This document shows, piece by piece, positions 1-8,713 of a DNA stretch of 64,000 nucleotides (the first letter of the stretch is position 1; each line of letters opens with the position of its first letter). Source of the DNA: Anabaena lutea FACHB-196 (GTDB lineage Bacteria; Cyanobacteriota; Cyanobacteriia; Cyanobacteriales; Nostocaceae); assembly GCF_014698305.1 (NCBI RefSeq), contig NZ_JACJST010000006.1:186001-250000 (forward strand). Direction: 5' to 3'. Under the pieces are notes generated by a model. The model did not search any database. It worked only from the letters and a program-made list of their open reading frames with translations, and had not been told where the DNA came from. The position numbers were made by a program, and so were the translations under genes.

Positions 1-253
1 TCATTAAGACGATGGGAGCGGTGTAGGCTGAAGCAAATGAAAAGACTAGATTAAGCATCATGAACGGTGACTCATCCCAGTGGGGAACCCCAGGCATTAA
101 GTTGATTCCCACCCACCCTGCTAACACAGTGCTTTGACAAATGAGAAACTTCCAAGAACCTACTTGTTCTGCGAATTTATCGGCAAGGCGTTGTCCGGGA
201 GTTAATTCTTCTGTAGCGTTGTTTTGGACTACTTTTGTGTTAGCGAGTTTCAT
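1..253 (-). CDS. DUF1003 family membrane protein (partial, C-terminus outside window)
   Basis: The ATG at 253 opens a frame that runs off the left edge, giving 84 codons. The peptide has the DUF1003 pattern: a soluble start with TPGQRLADKFAEQVGSWKF, a hydrophobic helix, the loop PHWDESPF, then FMMLNLVFSFASAYTAPIV, a second membrane segment that ends in the family's typical API-(V/I)-LM. The family is a small inner-membrane protein of unknown function. The name comes from motif recognition; the missing part is probably a short cytoplasmic tail. Confidence 0.75.
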   Translation of the reverse strand, partial: MKLANTKVVQNNATEELTPGQRLADKFAEQVGSWKFLICQSTVLAGWVGINLMPGVPHWDESPFMMLNLVFSFASAYTAPIVLM

Positions 254-398
254 TTTGCACCTGTTTGTATTATTTCAGTCTCTGTTTGACCTCATGACAT
301 TCAATGTACGCTGATCAAACGATAGAAGCAAATACTCTTTCTTTTTAAAACGATAAATAAAAGTGATGCTATAAGCTTTGATATCAAACAAACTGATG

Positions 399-428
399 AA
401 AAATCCCCCGTTTTTAGCGGAGGATTTG
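399..428 (-). terminator. Rho-independent terminator of the double-glycine peptide gene
   Basis: Read on the minus strand, AAATCCTCCG, a 10-base loop and CGGGGGATTT form a 10-bp stem with one mismatch, followed by a run of T. It starts 11 bases after the stop codon of the small peptide gene at 439-639, which supports that gene being transcribed as a short unit. Confidence 0.7.
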
Positions 429-438
429 TTATAGAAAG

Positions 439-639
439 TTAGCTTTGTCCCTTTTCTAGTCTCCAGTAGTAGTAATTATCTGGGTTGTTGTCAGGAACAA
501 TAAACCCAGTAGCTCCTCCACCCTGAGAGGATGATGCCGGAGGACGAGGAGGACGTGTTTGTTGTCCTCCAACTAAAAACTCTTGCGCCTCTGTGGATAG
601 CTCTTCAAGTAAATCAAACATGAACATTTGATTTGACAT
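439..639 (-). CDS. Small peptide with double-glycine leader (candidate RiPP or bacteriocin precursor)
   Basis: A 66-residue peptide. Residues 1-25 look like a double-glycine leader: polar start, then LLEELSTEAQEFLVGG, with the ELS..AQEFLVGG shape cut by C39-type peptidase transporters. The remaining 41 residues are rich in Pro, Gly, Ser and Asn (RPPRPPASSSQGGG), lack Cys, and end with an aromatic patch NYYYW and a charged tail. A good ribosome binding site (GAGGTAAA) precedes the ATG, and a terminator follows the stop. Cyanobacterial short peptides starting MSNQ with such leaders are annotated as bacteriocin-like; I infer membership. No transporter or modifying enzyme is adjacent in this window, so function is unknown. 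Confidence 0.6.
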   Translation of the reverse strand: MSNQMFMFDLLEELSTEAQEFLVGGQQTRPPRPPASSSQGGGATGFIVPDNNPDNYYYWRLEKGQS

Positions 640-1295
640 AATTATTTACCTCACTGACTCCACGGATTTAATTAAGAAGTTGTCCCTATTAACTAACGGT
701 AAGTATCTTTTATCAGTAATTCATGTGCCAGATGGAATAATCTTTATTCCACCTTTTGATTGGCCAATAAGTCGTTTGGCGTAAATATTTGTTGTGGGGA
801 TAAGATAGGGAGAAAGAGAGTTTTAGATGATCGGCTCAATATCTATAAAATCTGTTCAAAGGCTTTGGAAATACCTGTTTGAAATTTCTGCCGATGTTTC
901 AGTTTAAAAACTGACTAATTTTACTTGGTAACCAGTAATTAGCAATTGTCAGACTTGAACCTAATTTTAATTCACCCCTTTGCAGATTGTTCAATTCTCG
1001 TAATCCCCTTTCTGTTAAGGTGACTTGCTAGGGTTTACTCCATAAACTACAGTATCTTAGTTGAAAATACCGTAATTTTAACATTACAGAGCAATTACGA
1101 ATAATATGTATCATCTAGCTTTAATTTTTTACTGGTTTAGGAATTTTATATCTTTTTTAATACTTATTTTATGCCTGACATCATGTCCGCCTAATCACTT
1201 AACAAAAAAATTCTCGGCGTAATATCATGTCCGGTTGTTCGCGCGGCGCAACCCACCCTACAATTTGGGGATTATTTGCAAGTCCCTAAGTCTCA
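640..1295. other. 656-bp intergenic region
   Basis: AT-rich spacer between the peptide gene and the end of the metal ATPase. No open frame with coding character was seen. Around 1240-1262 is a fragment of the common cyanobacterial repeat with CGCGGCGCAACCCACCCTACA. Promoters for the minus-strand peptide gene should lie in the first part, but no clear -35/-10 pair could be assigned. Confidence 0.5.
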
Positions 1296-3773
1296 TTAAG
1301 GCAATTTAGCTTTAAACAGCCGCATCCCATTCGCCGTTACCAACAAGGAACTACCGGTATCAGCTAAAACTGCAACTGCTAAACCGACAAACCCGAATGT
1401 AGTTAAAAGTAAAAATAGTGCTTTTGTTACCAACGAAAAAACAATATTTTGTTGAATTATCTTGACGGTACGGCGGCTCAAATCAACAGCTGTAGCGAGT
1501 TTTCTTAAATCACCACTAACTAGTACAACATCAGCTGTTTCCAACGCCATATCTATTCCACCTACCGCAAAGCTGATATCCGCAGCCGCCAATGCAGGAG
1601 TATCATTTATACCATCACCTACCATGCCAACAATGCCAGAACGGCGCAGTTGTTGAATTATTTGCAGTTTATCTTCTGGTAATAGTTCTGCTTTATACTC
1701 TTTAATATCAAGCTGTTGGGCAATTTGCTGGGCAACCTGAGTGCGATCGCCTGTTAACATGACTAGATGTTGCAATCCTTGCTTTTTCAACAGTCGCATA
1801 GCTTCTGTAGCCTCCAAGCGCAAGCCATCAGCCAGAGAAATTACTCCTAATAAACCCTGGTTATTACCGACTAAAACTGGAGTTTGTCCCCAATTTTCCA
1901 TCTCCCCCAAAAGAGATTTCGCAGCTAATGATAAGGTGATACCTTTATCCACAAATAACCGCCGATTTCCCACAAAATACTGCTTTTCGCCAAAATTCGC
2001 GGCAATGCCTTTACCAGGATAAGCTGTAAAATTCTGGGGATTCTCTAACTCTATTCCTTGCTCTCTGGCTTTTGCAACTATCGCCCTAGCTAAAGGATGT
2101 TCAGATTGTTGTTCCAAAGCAGCGGCGATGAATAATATCTGCGTTGCACTCGCTTCCCCCAAATCCTTAACCTCAAGTACTACGGGTTCTCCTTGGGTCA
2201 GCGTTCCCGTTTTATCAAAAGCAAGACTGGTGAGTTTTCCAGCAGTTTCTAAGCTATTACCACCCTTGAATAGTATACCTTGATGGGTGGCTGCACCAAT
2301 AGCACTGACAATGGAAACAGGGGTAGAAATCACCAATGCACAGGGACAAGCAATTACTAATAACACTAGCGCTCGATAAAGCCAAACATTAAAAGCTTGA
2401 GCAAATACCAAGGGCGGAATTAAGGCCAGAGCGATCGCACTCACAATTACAATGGGTGTGTAAACTTCGGCAAACTTATCTACCCATTGCTGAGAAGGTG
2501 CGCGGCTTGATTGAGCAACTTCGACTAAGTGAACAATTTTCGCCACTGTTGTGTCAGCAGCAGTATGTGTGACTTTTACTTCTAAAAAGCCAGTTTGATT
2601 TAATGTTCCCGCAAAAACGCGATCGCCTATTTCTTTATCTTCAGGAATAGATTCTCCTGTAATTGGCGATTGGTCAATCGCTGAATTTCCCGATACTATC
2701 ACTCCATCTAAAGCAACTCGCTGTCCTGGACGAATTGTGAGAATTTCCCCAACTTGAATTTCTTCAACGCGCACACTTACTTCCTGAGAACCCCGCTTCA
2801 GGGTTGCAGTCGGTGGAGTCAAATTCATCAAGTTACTAATAGCATTGCGGGTACGACTGAAGGTAAAAATTTGCAGCGTTGTTCCCAAGGAAAATAGAAA
2901 AATCACCAACGCCGCCTCAAACCAATCTCCTAAAATCACCGCGCCAATTACCGAAATCGCCATCAGCAAGTTCATATCGGCACGACGCAGGCGTAACTCC
3001 ATCAAACCTGCTCGTGCAATAGGAAATCCAGCTACGATAATGCCAATGCCATAAAAAGCCCGTACAATCCAAATGGGTAGCGCCAAATACTGAGTTATCA
3101 AACCCAGAACTAAACCCACTCCTGCTAAAATTACACTCGACCCCCGGCGGTTGTTAATCCAGAACTTCCAATTTGTCAGGTCTGTATTCTGAGTTTGCTG
3201 GCGAACTGGATGATAATGTTGGTGTTCGTGAGAATGGGAAGGACTGTGATTTGTGGAAGCCTCATCACTCTCCTCAACTGTATAACCCAAAGCTTTGATC
3301 CGGTTATAAATTGCCGTTTCATTAACTTGCTGAGGGTCATAAGATATTTCCGCTCTTTGGGTGGCAAAGCTGACAGATACCTCCAAAACGCCCGCTATCT
3401 GCTGCAAACCAACCTCAACAGTTTTAGCACAACTACCACAATCCATGCCGCCAATTATAGTTTGTAAGCTTTGATTAGAAGCCATATCGACGTGATGATC
3501 GTGGTCGTGAGAGCATGAATGGCTGTGATGGGTAACTGCTTCATGACTCTGCTCAACTGTATAACCTAAAGCTTTGATCCGGTCAAAAATTGTTTTCTCA
3601 CTGACTATCTGTAGGTCGTAGGATATTTTGACTTTTTCTGTCGCAAAGCTAACCGATACTTCTGCCACACCAGGTAACTGCTGCAAGCTGACTTCAATTG
3701 TTTTAGCGCAGCTTCCGCAGTCCATGCCACCAACCTGCAAAGCTTGAGTTCTAATGGAGGGAGTTTTAGTCAT
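1296..3773 (-). CDS. ziaA: Heavy-metal P1B-type ATPase, zinc/cadmium exporter class (ZiaA-like)
   Basis: An 825-residue P-type ATPase that should pump Zn(II), and possibly Cd/Pb, out of the cytosol. Two N-terminal HMA domains carry GMDCGSC (Cys19/Cys22 and Cys112/Cys115), each followed by a His-rich stretch (about 82-94 and 176-189) likely to bind zinc. Then come the membrane segments, the TGES actuator motif near 372, CPC at 476-478, the phosphorylated Asp520 in DKTGT, and MVGDGINDTPAL. The Lys in the penultimate helix (SLVTKALF) and the Asp in the last (LADTGSS) match the zinc class rather than copper. The gene is divergent from an SmtB-type repressor with a palindromic operator between, as in Synechocystis ziaA/ziaR. 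Two HMA domains is more than in ZiaA itself, so the exact metal is uncertain. Confidence 0.88.
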   Translation of the reverse strand: MTKTPSIRTQALQVGGMDCGSCAKTIEVSLQQLPGVAEVSVSFATEKVKISYDLQIVSEKTIFDRIKALGYTVEQSHEAVTHHSHSCSHDHDHHVDMASNQSLQTIIGGMDCGSCAKTVEVGLQQIAGVLEVSVSFATQRAEISYDPQQVNETAIYNRIKALGYTVEESDEASTNHSPSHSHEHQHYHPVRQQTQNTDLTNWKFWINNRRGSSVILAGVGLVLGLITQYLALPIWIVRAFYGIGIIVAGFPIARAGLMELRLRRADMNLLMAISVIGAVILGDWFEAALVIFLFSLGTTLQIFTFSRTRNAISNLMNLTPPTATLKRGSQEVSVRVEEIQVGEILTIRPGQRVALDGVIVSGNSAIDQSPITGESIPEDKEIGDRVFAGTLNQTGFLEVKVTHTAADTTVAKIVHLVEVAQSSRAPSQQWVDKFAEVYTPIVIVSAIALALIPPLVFAQAFNVWLYRALVLLVIACPCALVISTPVSIVSAIGAATHQGILFKGGNSLETAGKLTSLAFDKTGTLTQGEPVVLEVKDLGEASATQILFIAAALEQQSEHPLARAIVAKAREQGIELENPQNFTAYPGKGIAANFGEKQYFVGNRRLFVDKGITLSLAAKSLLGEMENWGQTPVLVGNNQGLLGVISLADGLRLEATEAMRLLKKQGLQHLVMLTGDRTQVAQQIAQQLDIKEYKAELLPEDKLQIIQQLRRSGIVGMVGDGINDTPALAAADISFAVGGIDMALETADVVLVSGDLRKLATAVDLSRRTVKIIQQNIVFSLVTKALFLLLTTFGFVGLAVAVLADTGSSLLVTANGMRLFKAKLP

Positions 3774-3828
3774 AGCAGCTTTAAAAAAAAGGCTACAAAG
3801 TTAACTGTCAATAATTATATTACGATAA

Positions 3829-3844
3829 TTGAACAACTGTTCAA
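3829..3844. promoter_or_regulatory. SmtB/ZiaR-type operator
   Basis: TTGAACAACTGTTCAA is a 7-2-7 inverted repeat between the divergent ATPase and regulator genes. It matches the core of the SmtB/ArsR-family operator (TGAACA, 2 bases, TGTTCA). It lies 55 bases upstream of the ATPase ATG and about 72 upstream of the regulator ATG, so one site could repress both. Assignment by consensus and position. Confidence 0.8.
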
Positions 3845-3916
3845 CTGTTTAATAAGTACATTTTTAGTTAATATAAATATTGATATTGATTACCATTGCT
3901 GCTAAACAAAAAAGTG

Positions 3917-4318
3917 ATGAATAAGCGAAGTTCAAAGTCAGAAAACGAGTTACTACAAAGTGGTGATGTCACGCCCACTTGTGACAATCATTTAATACAT
4001 CTAGATAATGTCCGCTTAACTCAGTCACAAATTCTACCTACAGATAAAGCGCAGCAGATGGCAGAAATCTTTGGTGTATTAGCAGATCCGAACCGTCTGC
4101 GTCTACTATCTGCTTTAGCAAACCAAGAACTATGTGTTTGCGATTTAGCAGCGTTGATGAAAATGAGCGAATCAGCGGTTTGTCATCAACTAAGATTATT
4201 AAAAGCCAAACGTTTAGTCAGCTATCGTCGAGAAGGGCGAAATGTTTATTACAGTTTGGCTGACAGTCACATCATTAATTTATACAGTTCTTTAGCAGAA
4301 CACCTGGATGAAGTTTAG
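3917..4318 (+). CDS. ziaR: ArsR/SmtB-family zinc-responsive repressor
   Basis: A winged-helix metal sensor of 133 residues from the ATG at 3917; an upstream TTG in frame is less likely. It has the helix-3 motif ELCVCDLAALMKMSESAVC with two Cys, the recognition helix SAVCHQLRLLKAKRLV, and a C-terminal DSH....EHLDE, which supplies the Asp/His/His/Glu of the alpha-5 zinc site. Both the alpha-3N and alpha-5 site residues are therefore present, as in ZiaR and unlike AztR. It should dissociate from the operator at 3829-3844 when zinc binds, releasing transcription of the ATPase and itself. Metal specificity is inferred. Confidence 0.85.
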   Translation: MNKRSSKSENELLQSGDVTPTCDNHLIHLDNVRLTQSQILPTDKAQQMAEIFGVLADPNRLRLLSALANQELCVCDLAALMKMSESAVCHQLRLLKAKRLVSYRREGRNVYYSLADSHIINLYSSLAEHLDEV

Positions 4319-4366
4319 ATTTTAGATTTTAGATTTTAGATTTTAAATTTTGAATTTTGAATTTTT
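4317..4366. repeat. Tandem heptamer repeat (TTTTAGA)
   Basis: About six tandem or near-tandem heptamers of the type TTTTAGA grading into TTTTGAA directly after the repressor gene's stop codon. This is the short tandem repeat class common in Nostocales genomes; similar runs occur at 10142, 18238, 31534, 34072 and 58519. Confidence 0.85.
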
Positions 4367-4372
4367 AATTGC

Positions 4373-4756
4373 TTAACACAATTCAATGTGAATTGCACCA
4401 TCTAAGGTGAAAGAATCATGTCTCCCTTTTTTCTTAAATTTGGGAAAGCCAAAACTTTTATTGAAGAAGGATTTAAAGGCATCTGACAGATATCTTAATG
4501 CGTATTGAGGGGCGCACTTTGATACTTGATAATACCAAGGATGGGTAGATTTAATGGCTGCTACTAACCATTTGTGTAAATCTATGGCTGTGGGAAATTT
4601 GATTTTATCTTGAGGATTAAGTTTGTTATGTATGAGAACCTGTTGACATAATGCTAAACCTTGATTCCAAGCGTGTCTGGCTACTCCTGCGTGTTGTGCC
4701 AGTAGTAGACGTTGTTGCTTGCTTACCTTCAGTTCGGTCTTGAATCCTAGTAGCAT
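4373..4756 (-). pseudogene. TnpB (IS200/IS605 OrfB) N-terminal remnant
   Basis: A 127-residue frame matching only the first third of a TnpB protein (usual length about 400). It has the typical start MLLGFKTELKVSKQQ, then ARHAWNQGLALC, LHKWLVAAIK, the APQYALRYLSDAF helix, and GFPKFKKKGRHDSFTLDG. It stops just after this, so the RuvC catalytic residues and the zinc ribbon are absent. No TnpA gene or intact element end was seen nearby. It should be inactive as an RNA-guided nuclease. It sits between the zinc regulator and ndhB, flanked by heptamer repeats. Confidence 0.85.
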
Positions 4757-5004
4757 GATTGTATTTTACAGCCAAATCCGCACTGAGCCACAAGACAAGA
4801 GCAGATGACTTTAACTGGGAGAATAAGTGAATAATTGGTAGTAATTGTTAGCTTTTGGGCTACTGTTAATTAACCCTTGGCGTTTCCTTAGGGAACACCA
4901 AAAAATAAATTATCCAATTTCACAGAATCAAAACGACTTTTTTGAGCCTTCTCCTTGACCTAAAAGCAATGGGGTATTTTTTTATTTGTAAGTCTCTTAG
5001 GCTA

Positions 5005-5031
5005 TAGGTAATTGATATTTTCAATTACCTA
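5005..5031. repeat. Stem-loop downstream of ndhB
   Basis: TAGGTAATTGA, a five-base spacer and TCAATTACCTA form an 11-bp perfect hairpin 18 bases after the ndhB stop (minus strand). There is no T run on the ndhB side, so it may be an mRNA-end stabiliser or a repeat rather than a clean terminator. Confidence 0.55.
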
Positions 5032-5048
5032 TTACCTATTACCGAGAA

Positions 5049-6605
5049 TTACTCTGCTTGTTCAGTGATAATTGCACTTGCTTGAGTACTGGCAATTTTT
5101 TCAGCTTGCAATATGGGAGTATTAGCAACTGAATTATTCGCTAAAGTAAACAACGGATTTGACAAAATACCCGCCACGGTAGTAGCGATTAAAGTTGTGA
5201 TCAAACCCACTTGTAAAGGTCTAAATCCAGGTAAATTCCAACTGATTTGGGGATAATTTTTGACCACGTCGGACATTTCTTGGGGTTCTTTGACTACCAT
5301 CATCTTAACTACACGAATGTAGTAGTAGATGGAAACAACGCTGGTCACTAAGCCCAGCAAGACTAACCAGTAAAGACCAGCTTGCCAACCTGCCCAGAAT
5401 AGGTAAATCTTCCCAAAAAACCCTGCTAGTGGGGGAATACCACCCAAGGATAAGAGAGAGATGCTTAATGCTAGAGTGAGAAGTGGATCTTTTTGATACA
5501 AACCTGAGTATTCGGCTATTTGGTCAGTTCCTGTCCGCAGAGAGAACAGAATCACGCAAGTAAAGCCGCACAGGTTCATGAATAGGTAGACCAGTAGGTA
5601 AAATATCATACTGGAATATCCGGCATCAGTCCCAGCAATTAAGCCAATCATCACAAAACCTGCTTGGGCAATGGATGAATAAGCTAACATCCGTTTCATG
5701 CTGGTTTGGGCTAGAGCAACGACGTTACCCAAAACCATACTCAGCACTGCAAGGGCGGTGAAAACAAACCTCCATTCGTCAGCGACGAGGGGGAAAACTA
5801 CCGTCAATAAGCGGATAGCGAGAGCAAAACCTGCTGCTTTGGAACCAACGGATAAAAAAGCGATGACTGGGGTGGGAGCGCCTTCATAAACGTCTGGTGT
5901 CCACTGGTGGAAGGGTGCAGCGGAGATTTTGAAACCAATCCCGGCAATGACGAAAACGAGGGCAATTACTAAACCTAAAGATTGACTGACGTTAGCGGCA
6001 GCAATACCATGAGCGATCGCACTCAGTTCTGTTTGTCCACCGGATAAACCATACAGCAATGATACACCGTACAGAAATACTGCTGTACTGGAAGCTCCAA
6101 TTAACAGATATTTCAGCGCCGCTTCATTAGAGCGAGGGTCACGCTTGGTATAACCTGTCAACAAATAAGAGGAAATACTCAAGGTTTCTAGGGAGATGAA
6201 AATCATCACCAACTCACTAGCACCTGATAAAAACATTCCTCCCAAAGTCGCAGTCATCAAAATGGCGATGAATTCGGCTAATGCAGTCCCACTCTGCTCA
6301 ATGTAGCCAATTGACATCAATATTGTCACAGCGGCAGACAGAGCAATGATACCGCGAAAGATAATACTGAGGTCGTCTCCATTAAAGCTGCCGGTAAAGC
6401 CGATAGGATTGGTAGCATCCCATTGGAAGTATAGGGCGACAATTGCAGTCAGTAAACCTGCGATCGCTAGATATCCAATCCAGCGTGAAGATGTACGCCC
6501 CAAAATCAAATCCACAATCAAAACCCCCAAGAGGGTGATAATTACAATCCCCTCTGGTAAAATCGTTCCCGCATTTAACTGGGATGCAATATTAGCAAAA
6601 TCCAT
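5049..6605 (-). CDS. ndhB: NAD(P)H-quinone oxidoreductase subunit 2 (NDH-1 subunit NdhB)
   Basis: A 518-residue, very hydrophobic subunit of the NDH-1 complex in the thylakoid membrane, used in respiration, cyclic electron flow and CO2 uptake. It has the proton-channel antiporter fold shared with Nuo[20 protein letters not shown] at the start, then the conserved [30 protein letters not shown] and [15 protein letters not shown], with Lys and His residues placed for proton transfer. Length and start agree with cyanobacterial NdhB. It stands alone here, as is usual in cyanobacteria. A 40-residue peptide resembling the NDH-1 subunit NdhP is encoded at 26026-26148. Confidence 0.97.
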   Translation of the reverse strand: MDFANIASQLNAGTILPEGIVIITLLGVLIVDLILGRTSSRWIGYLAIAGLLTAIVALYFQWDATNPIGFTGSFNGDDLSIIFRGIIALSAAVTILMSIGYIEQSGTALAEFIAILMTATLGGMFLSGASELVMIFISLETLSISSYLLTGYTKRDPRSNEAALKYLLIGASSTAVFLYGVSLLYGLSGGQTELSAIAHGIAAANVSQSLGLVIALVFVIAGIGFKISAAPFHQWTPDVYEGAPTPVIAFLSVGSKAAGFALAIRLLTVVFPLVADEWRFVFTALAVLSMVLGNVVALAQTSMKRMLAYSSIAQAGFVMIGLIAGTDAGYSSMIFYLLVYLFMNLCGFTCVILFSLRTGTDQIAEYSGLYQKDPLLTLALSISLLSLGGIPPLAGFFGKIYLFWAGWQAGLYWLVLLGLVTSVVSIYYYIRVVKMMVVKEPQEMSDVVKNYPQISWNLPGFRPLQVGLITTLIATTVAGILSNPLFTLANNSVANTPILQAEKIASTQASAIITEQAE

Positions 6606-6683
6606 GAGTTGTATAGGTTCTGGAGATTAGATATTAAGGCTAACTCTGTTCATTCTATCTATAGTTCTTGACCAAAATTGCAT

Positions 6684-6986
6684 TTATCCGTATGTTTTAA
6701 ACTCCCAGATGCTGGTTAGAGAGTGAACATTAATAATTTTACTTATAAACATAGGGGGCAGAGAGACGCAAAGACGCGGAGAGGGGGTGACGCAAAGAGG
6801 TGGTGACGCGGGGAAAATTAAGAATTCCCTGTTGTAACATCTGATCGTTCTACCTCGACGGTTGAGTGCATTTACAACCATTTCTTGAAATCGTTCTTTG
6901 TGAGAGAGCATCAAGAATGGGAGAGCGTAATTTCCCAATTGGTAAACCAATATCGAGGTCAAACAAAGAATTACCCAATACTTCAT
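6684..6986 (-). CDS. Doubtful small membrane ORF
   Basis: From the ATG at 6986 this frame gives about 100 residues: one strong hydrophobic segment (YWVILCLTSILVYQLGNYAL), then a basic stretch. Its second half is encoded by the GACGCGGAGAG-type intergenic repeat, which argues that only the first 50 or so codons could be real. No relative is recognised. It may be a small protein whose original end was overwritten by a repeat, or simply noise. The wider 6606-7237 gap holds nothing else that I can support. Confidence 0.25.
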   Translation of the reverse strand: MKYWVILCLTSILVYQLGNYALPFLMLSHKERFQEMVVNALNRRGRTIRCYNREFLIFPASPPLCVTPSPRLCVSLPPMFISKIINVHSLTSIWEFKTYG

Positions 6987-7237
6987 CGGTTCGCAACCCC
7001 CACATATCTTCGAGAAAATGATTCCAATCTCAATTCTAGAGGGCGGTAAGATATTTCCAAATCTTGAAAGGGGCAATTTAAATCGTATGTGCAGTGAAAT
7101 TTCCGCAGCTTGTGGTGAATTTTAAAATACCGCCTTTGAACTGAGCTATGTTATCACCCAGCTGAAAGAAGCATTTCTCTGAGAAGTTGGATATCTTGTG
7201 GTACGCTATCTGCTTTAGAAGTATTGAGGGACAGAAG

Positions 7238-8302
7238 ATGACTAAGCTGCGGGTGGGCTTGCTGTTTGGTGGACGTTCTGGAGAACATGAAGTTTCAATA
7301 ATTTCAGCAAGAGCGATCGCTAAAGCCTTAAGTGCAGAAGAAAATAGCAATAAGTACGAAATTCTGCCTTTCTACATCCAAAAAGATGGCTTTTGGCAAG
7401 CTGGGGAAACTGCACAACAGGTTTTAGAATCAGGTGTGGCTATGGAAAATCCCGCCGTTACACCTAATTTATGGCAATTTCCACCCCTAACCGCAGAAAT
7501 TGAGCTTTGGTTTCCGATTCTCCACGGACCAAACGGAGAAGATGGTACAATTCAAGGCTTACTCACTTTAATGCAAAAGCCTTTTGTGGGTTCTGGGGTG
7601 TTAGGTTCAGCTACAGGAATGGATAAAATCGGCATGAAAACCGCTTTTGCCCAAGCGGGACTACCACAAGTAAAATATAAAGCCATAACTAGGGAGCAAG
7701 TTTGGTCAAATTCTTGTGTGTTTCCCAAATTATGTGATGAAATTGAAGCAACATTAGGCTATCCCTGTTTTGTCAAACCTGCTAACCTAGGATCATCGGT
7801 GGGAATTACCAAAGTGCGATCGCGCCGAGAATTAGAAGCAGCCTTAGATAATGCCGCCACTTATGACAGAAGGATTATAGTAGAAGCAGGAGTTGTGGCC
7901 AGAGAAGTAGAATGCGCCGTCTTAGGGAACGATAACCCCAAAGCTTCTGTAATTGGCGAAATTACTTTTGATAGCGATTTTTACGATTACGAAACTAAAT
8001 ATACCGAAGGTAAAGCCGATCTATTCATTCCCGCAAATCTCCCAGAAGCAATTGTCCAGAAAATCCAGGAAATGGCATTACAAGCCTTTGCAGCCGTTGA
8101 CGCTGCTGGTTTGGCGAGGGTTGACTTTTTCTATGTCGAAGCTACCGGGGAAATTTTGATTAACGAAATTAATACTTTACCAGGTTTCACCGCAACAAGT
8201 ATGTATCCTCAACTTTGGGCAAATACTGGTGTTCCCTTTCCCCAACTCGTAGATCAATTGATTCAACTAGCGATGGAAAGACATTCTGCTGCCAAAATAT
8301 AG
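7238..8302 (+). CDS. ddl: D-alanine--D-alanine ligase
   Basis: A 354-residue ATP-grasp ligase that joins two D-Ala for peptidoglycan precursors in the cytosol. Visible landmarks are [18 protein letters not shown] at the start, the substrate loop [23 protein letters not shown], the ATP-binding [11 protein letters not shown], and the metal/active-site segment [18 protein letters not shown]. The start was set at the ATG 7238, preceded by TTGAGGGACAGAAG as ribosome binding site; the frame stays open 17 codons further upstream but those residues do not look like Ddl. No neighbour belongs to the same pathway. Confidence 0.96.
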   Translation: MTKLRVGLLFGGRSGEHEVSIISARAIAKALSAEENSNKYEILPFYIQKDGFWQAGETAQQVLESGVAMENPAVTPNLWQFPPLTAEIELWFPILHGPNGEDGTIQGLLTLMQKPFVGSGVLGSATGMDKIGMKTAFAQAGLPQVKYKAITREQVWSNSCVFPKLCDEIEATLGYPCFVKPANLGSSVGITKVRSRRELEAALDNAATYDRRIIVEAGVVAREVECAVLGNDNPKASVIGEITFDSDFYDYETKYTEGKADLFIPANLPEAIVQKIQEMALQAFAAVDAAGLARVDFFYVEATGEILINEINTLPGFTATSMYPQLWANTGVPFPQLVDQLIQLAMERHSAAKI

Positions 8303-8319
8303 CAATTGCCAATTTTCTG

Positions 8320-8447
8320 TGAAGCTGCATAGAATCATGAAATTCATTGATTTATCTGCATTTATCTGCGTATTTTTGGAGAAGCCACCCTACGGGTGTT
8401 ATATCTGCGGTCAATTATTATTGATCTCAGAATTCTATGCAGCTTCA
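8320..8447. repeat. Fold-back (MITE-like) element, copy 1
   Basis: A non-coding 128-bp segment bounded by perfect 16-bp inverted repeats (TGAAGCTGCATAGAAT at 8320-8335 and its complement at 8432-8447). The interior contains TTTATCTGCATTTATCTGCG. It is clearly related to 13041-13172, which has the same order: terminal repeat, ATCTG..ATTTAT.TGCGTA, terminal repeat. No gene lies inside. Confidence 0.75.
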
Positions 8448-8649
8448 TCTTAATTGGGTACAGCAACTACCAAGGTTGTTAGGAAATAAACTGACGATAA
8501 AACTTAGACACCAACAGACTTTTAACTCTTTGAAGAAGACACTCTTACGCTCTTATACCCCATGTCTAAAGCCAGGGGATTCCAGCAAGGAATGTCTTTT
8601 TTCTTCTCCACGACTGTAGTCGGGGGCTTGAAACCATTTGCGTCGAACG

Positions 8650-8705
8650 TCGGACACAGGAGACTCTCCGCGTCACCGCGTCTCCCACTCTCCGCGTCCT
8701 CTTCT
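8650..8705. repeat. CTCCGCGTCACCGCGTC-type GC-rich repeat
   Basis: Short units of the form CTCCGCGTC and ACCGCGTC are chained between the fold-back element and the end of glgA. The same units appear near 6765-6815, 32868-32900, 34328-34362 and 42585-42624, always between genes. Short reading frames here are produced by the repeat. Confidence 0.65.
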
Positions 8706-8713
8706 GTCACCTT

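Noticed and set aside
4317-4366. Regular repeats as a possible CRISPR array
   Set aside because: The units are 7 bp tandem heptamers without spacers, and no cas genes are present in the window.
4757-5048. A possible guide-RNA (omega RNA) or element end for TnpB
   Set aside because: The surviving TnpB part is N-terminal, and the guide RNA would lie beyond the lost 3' end, so none can be assigned.
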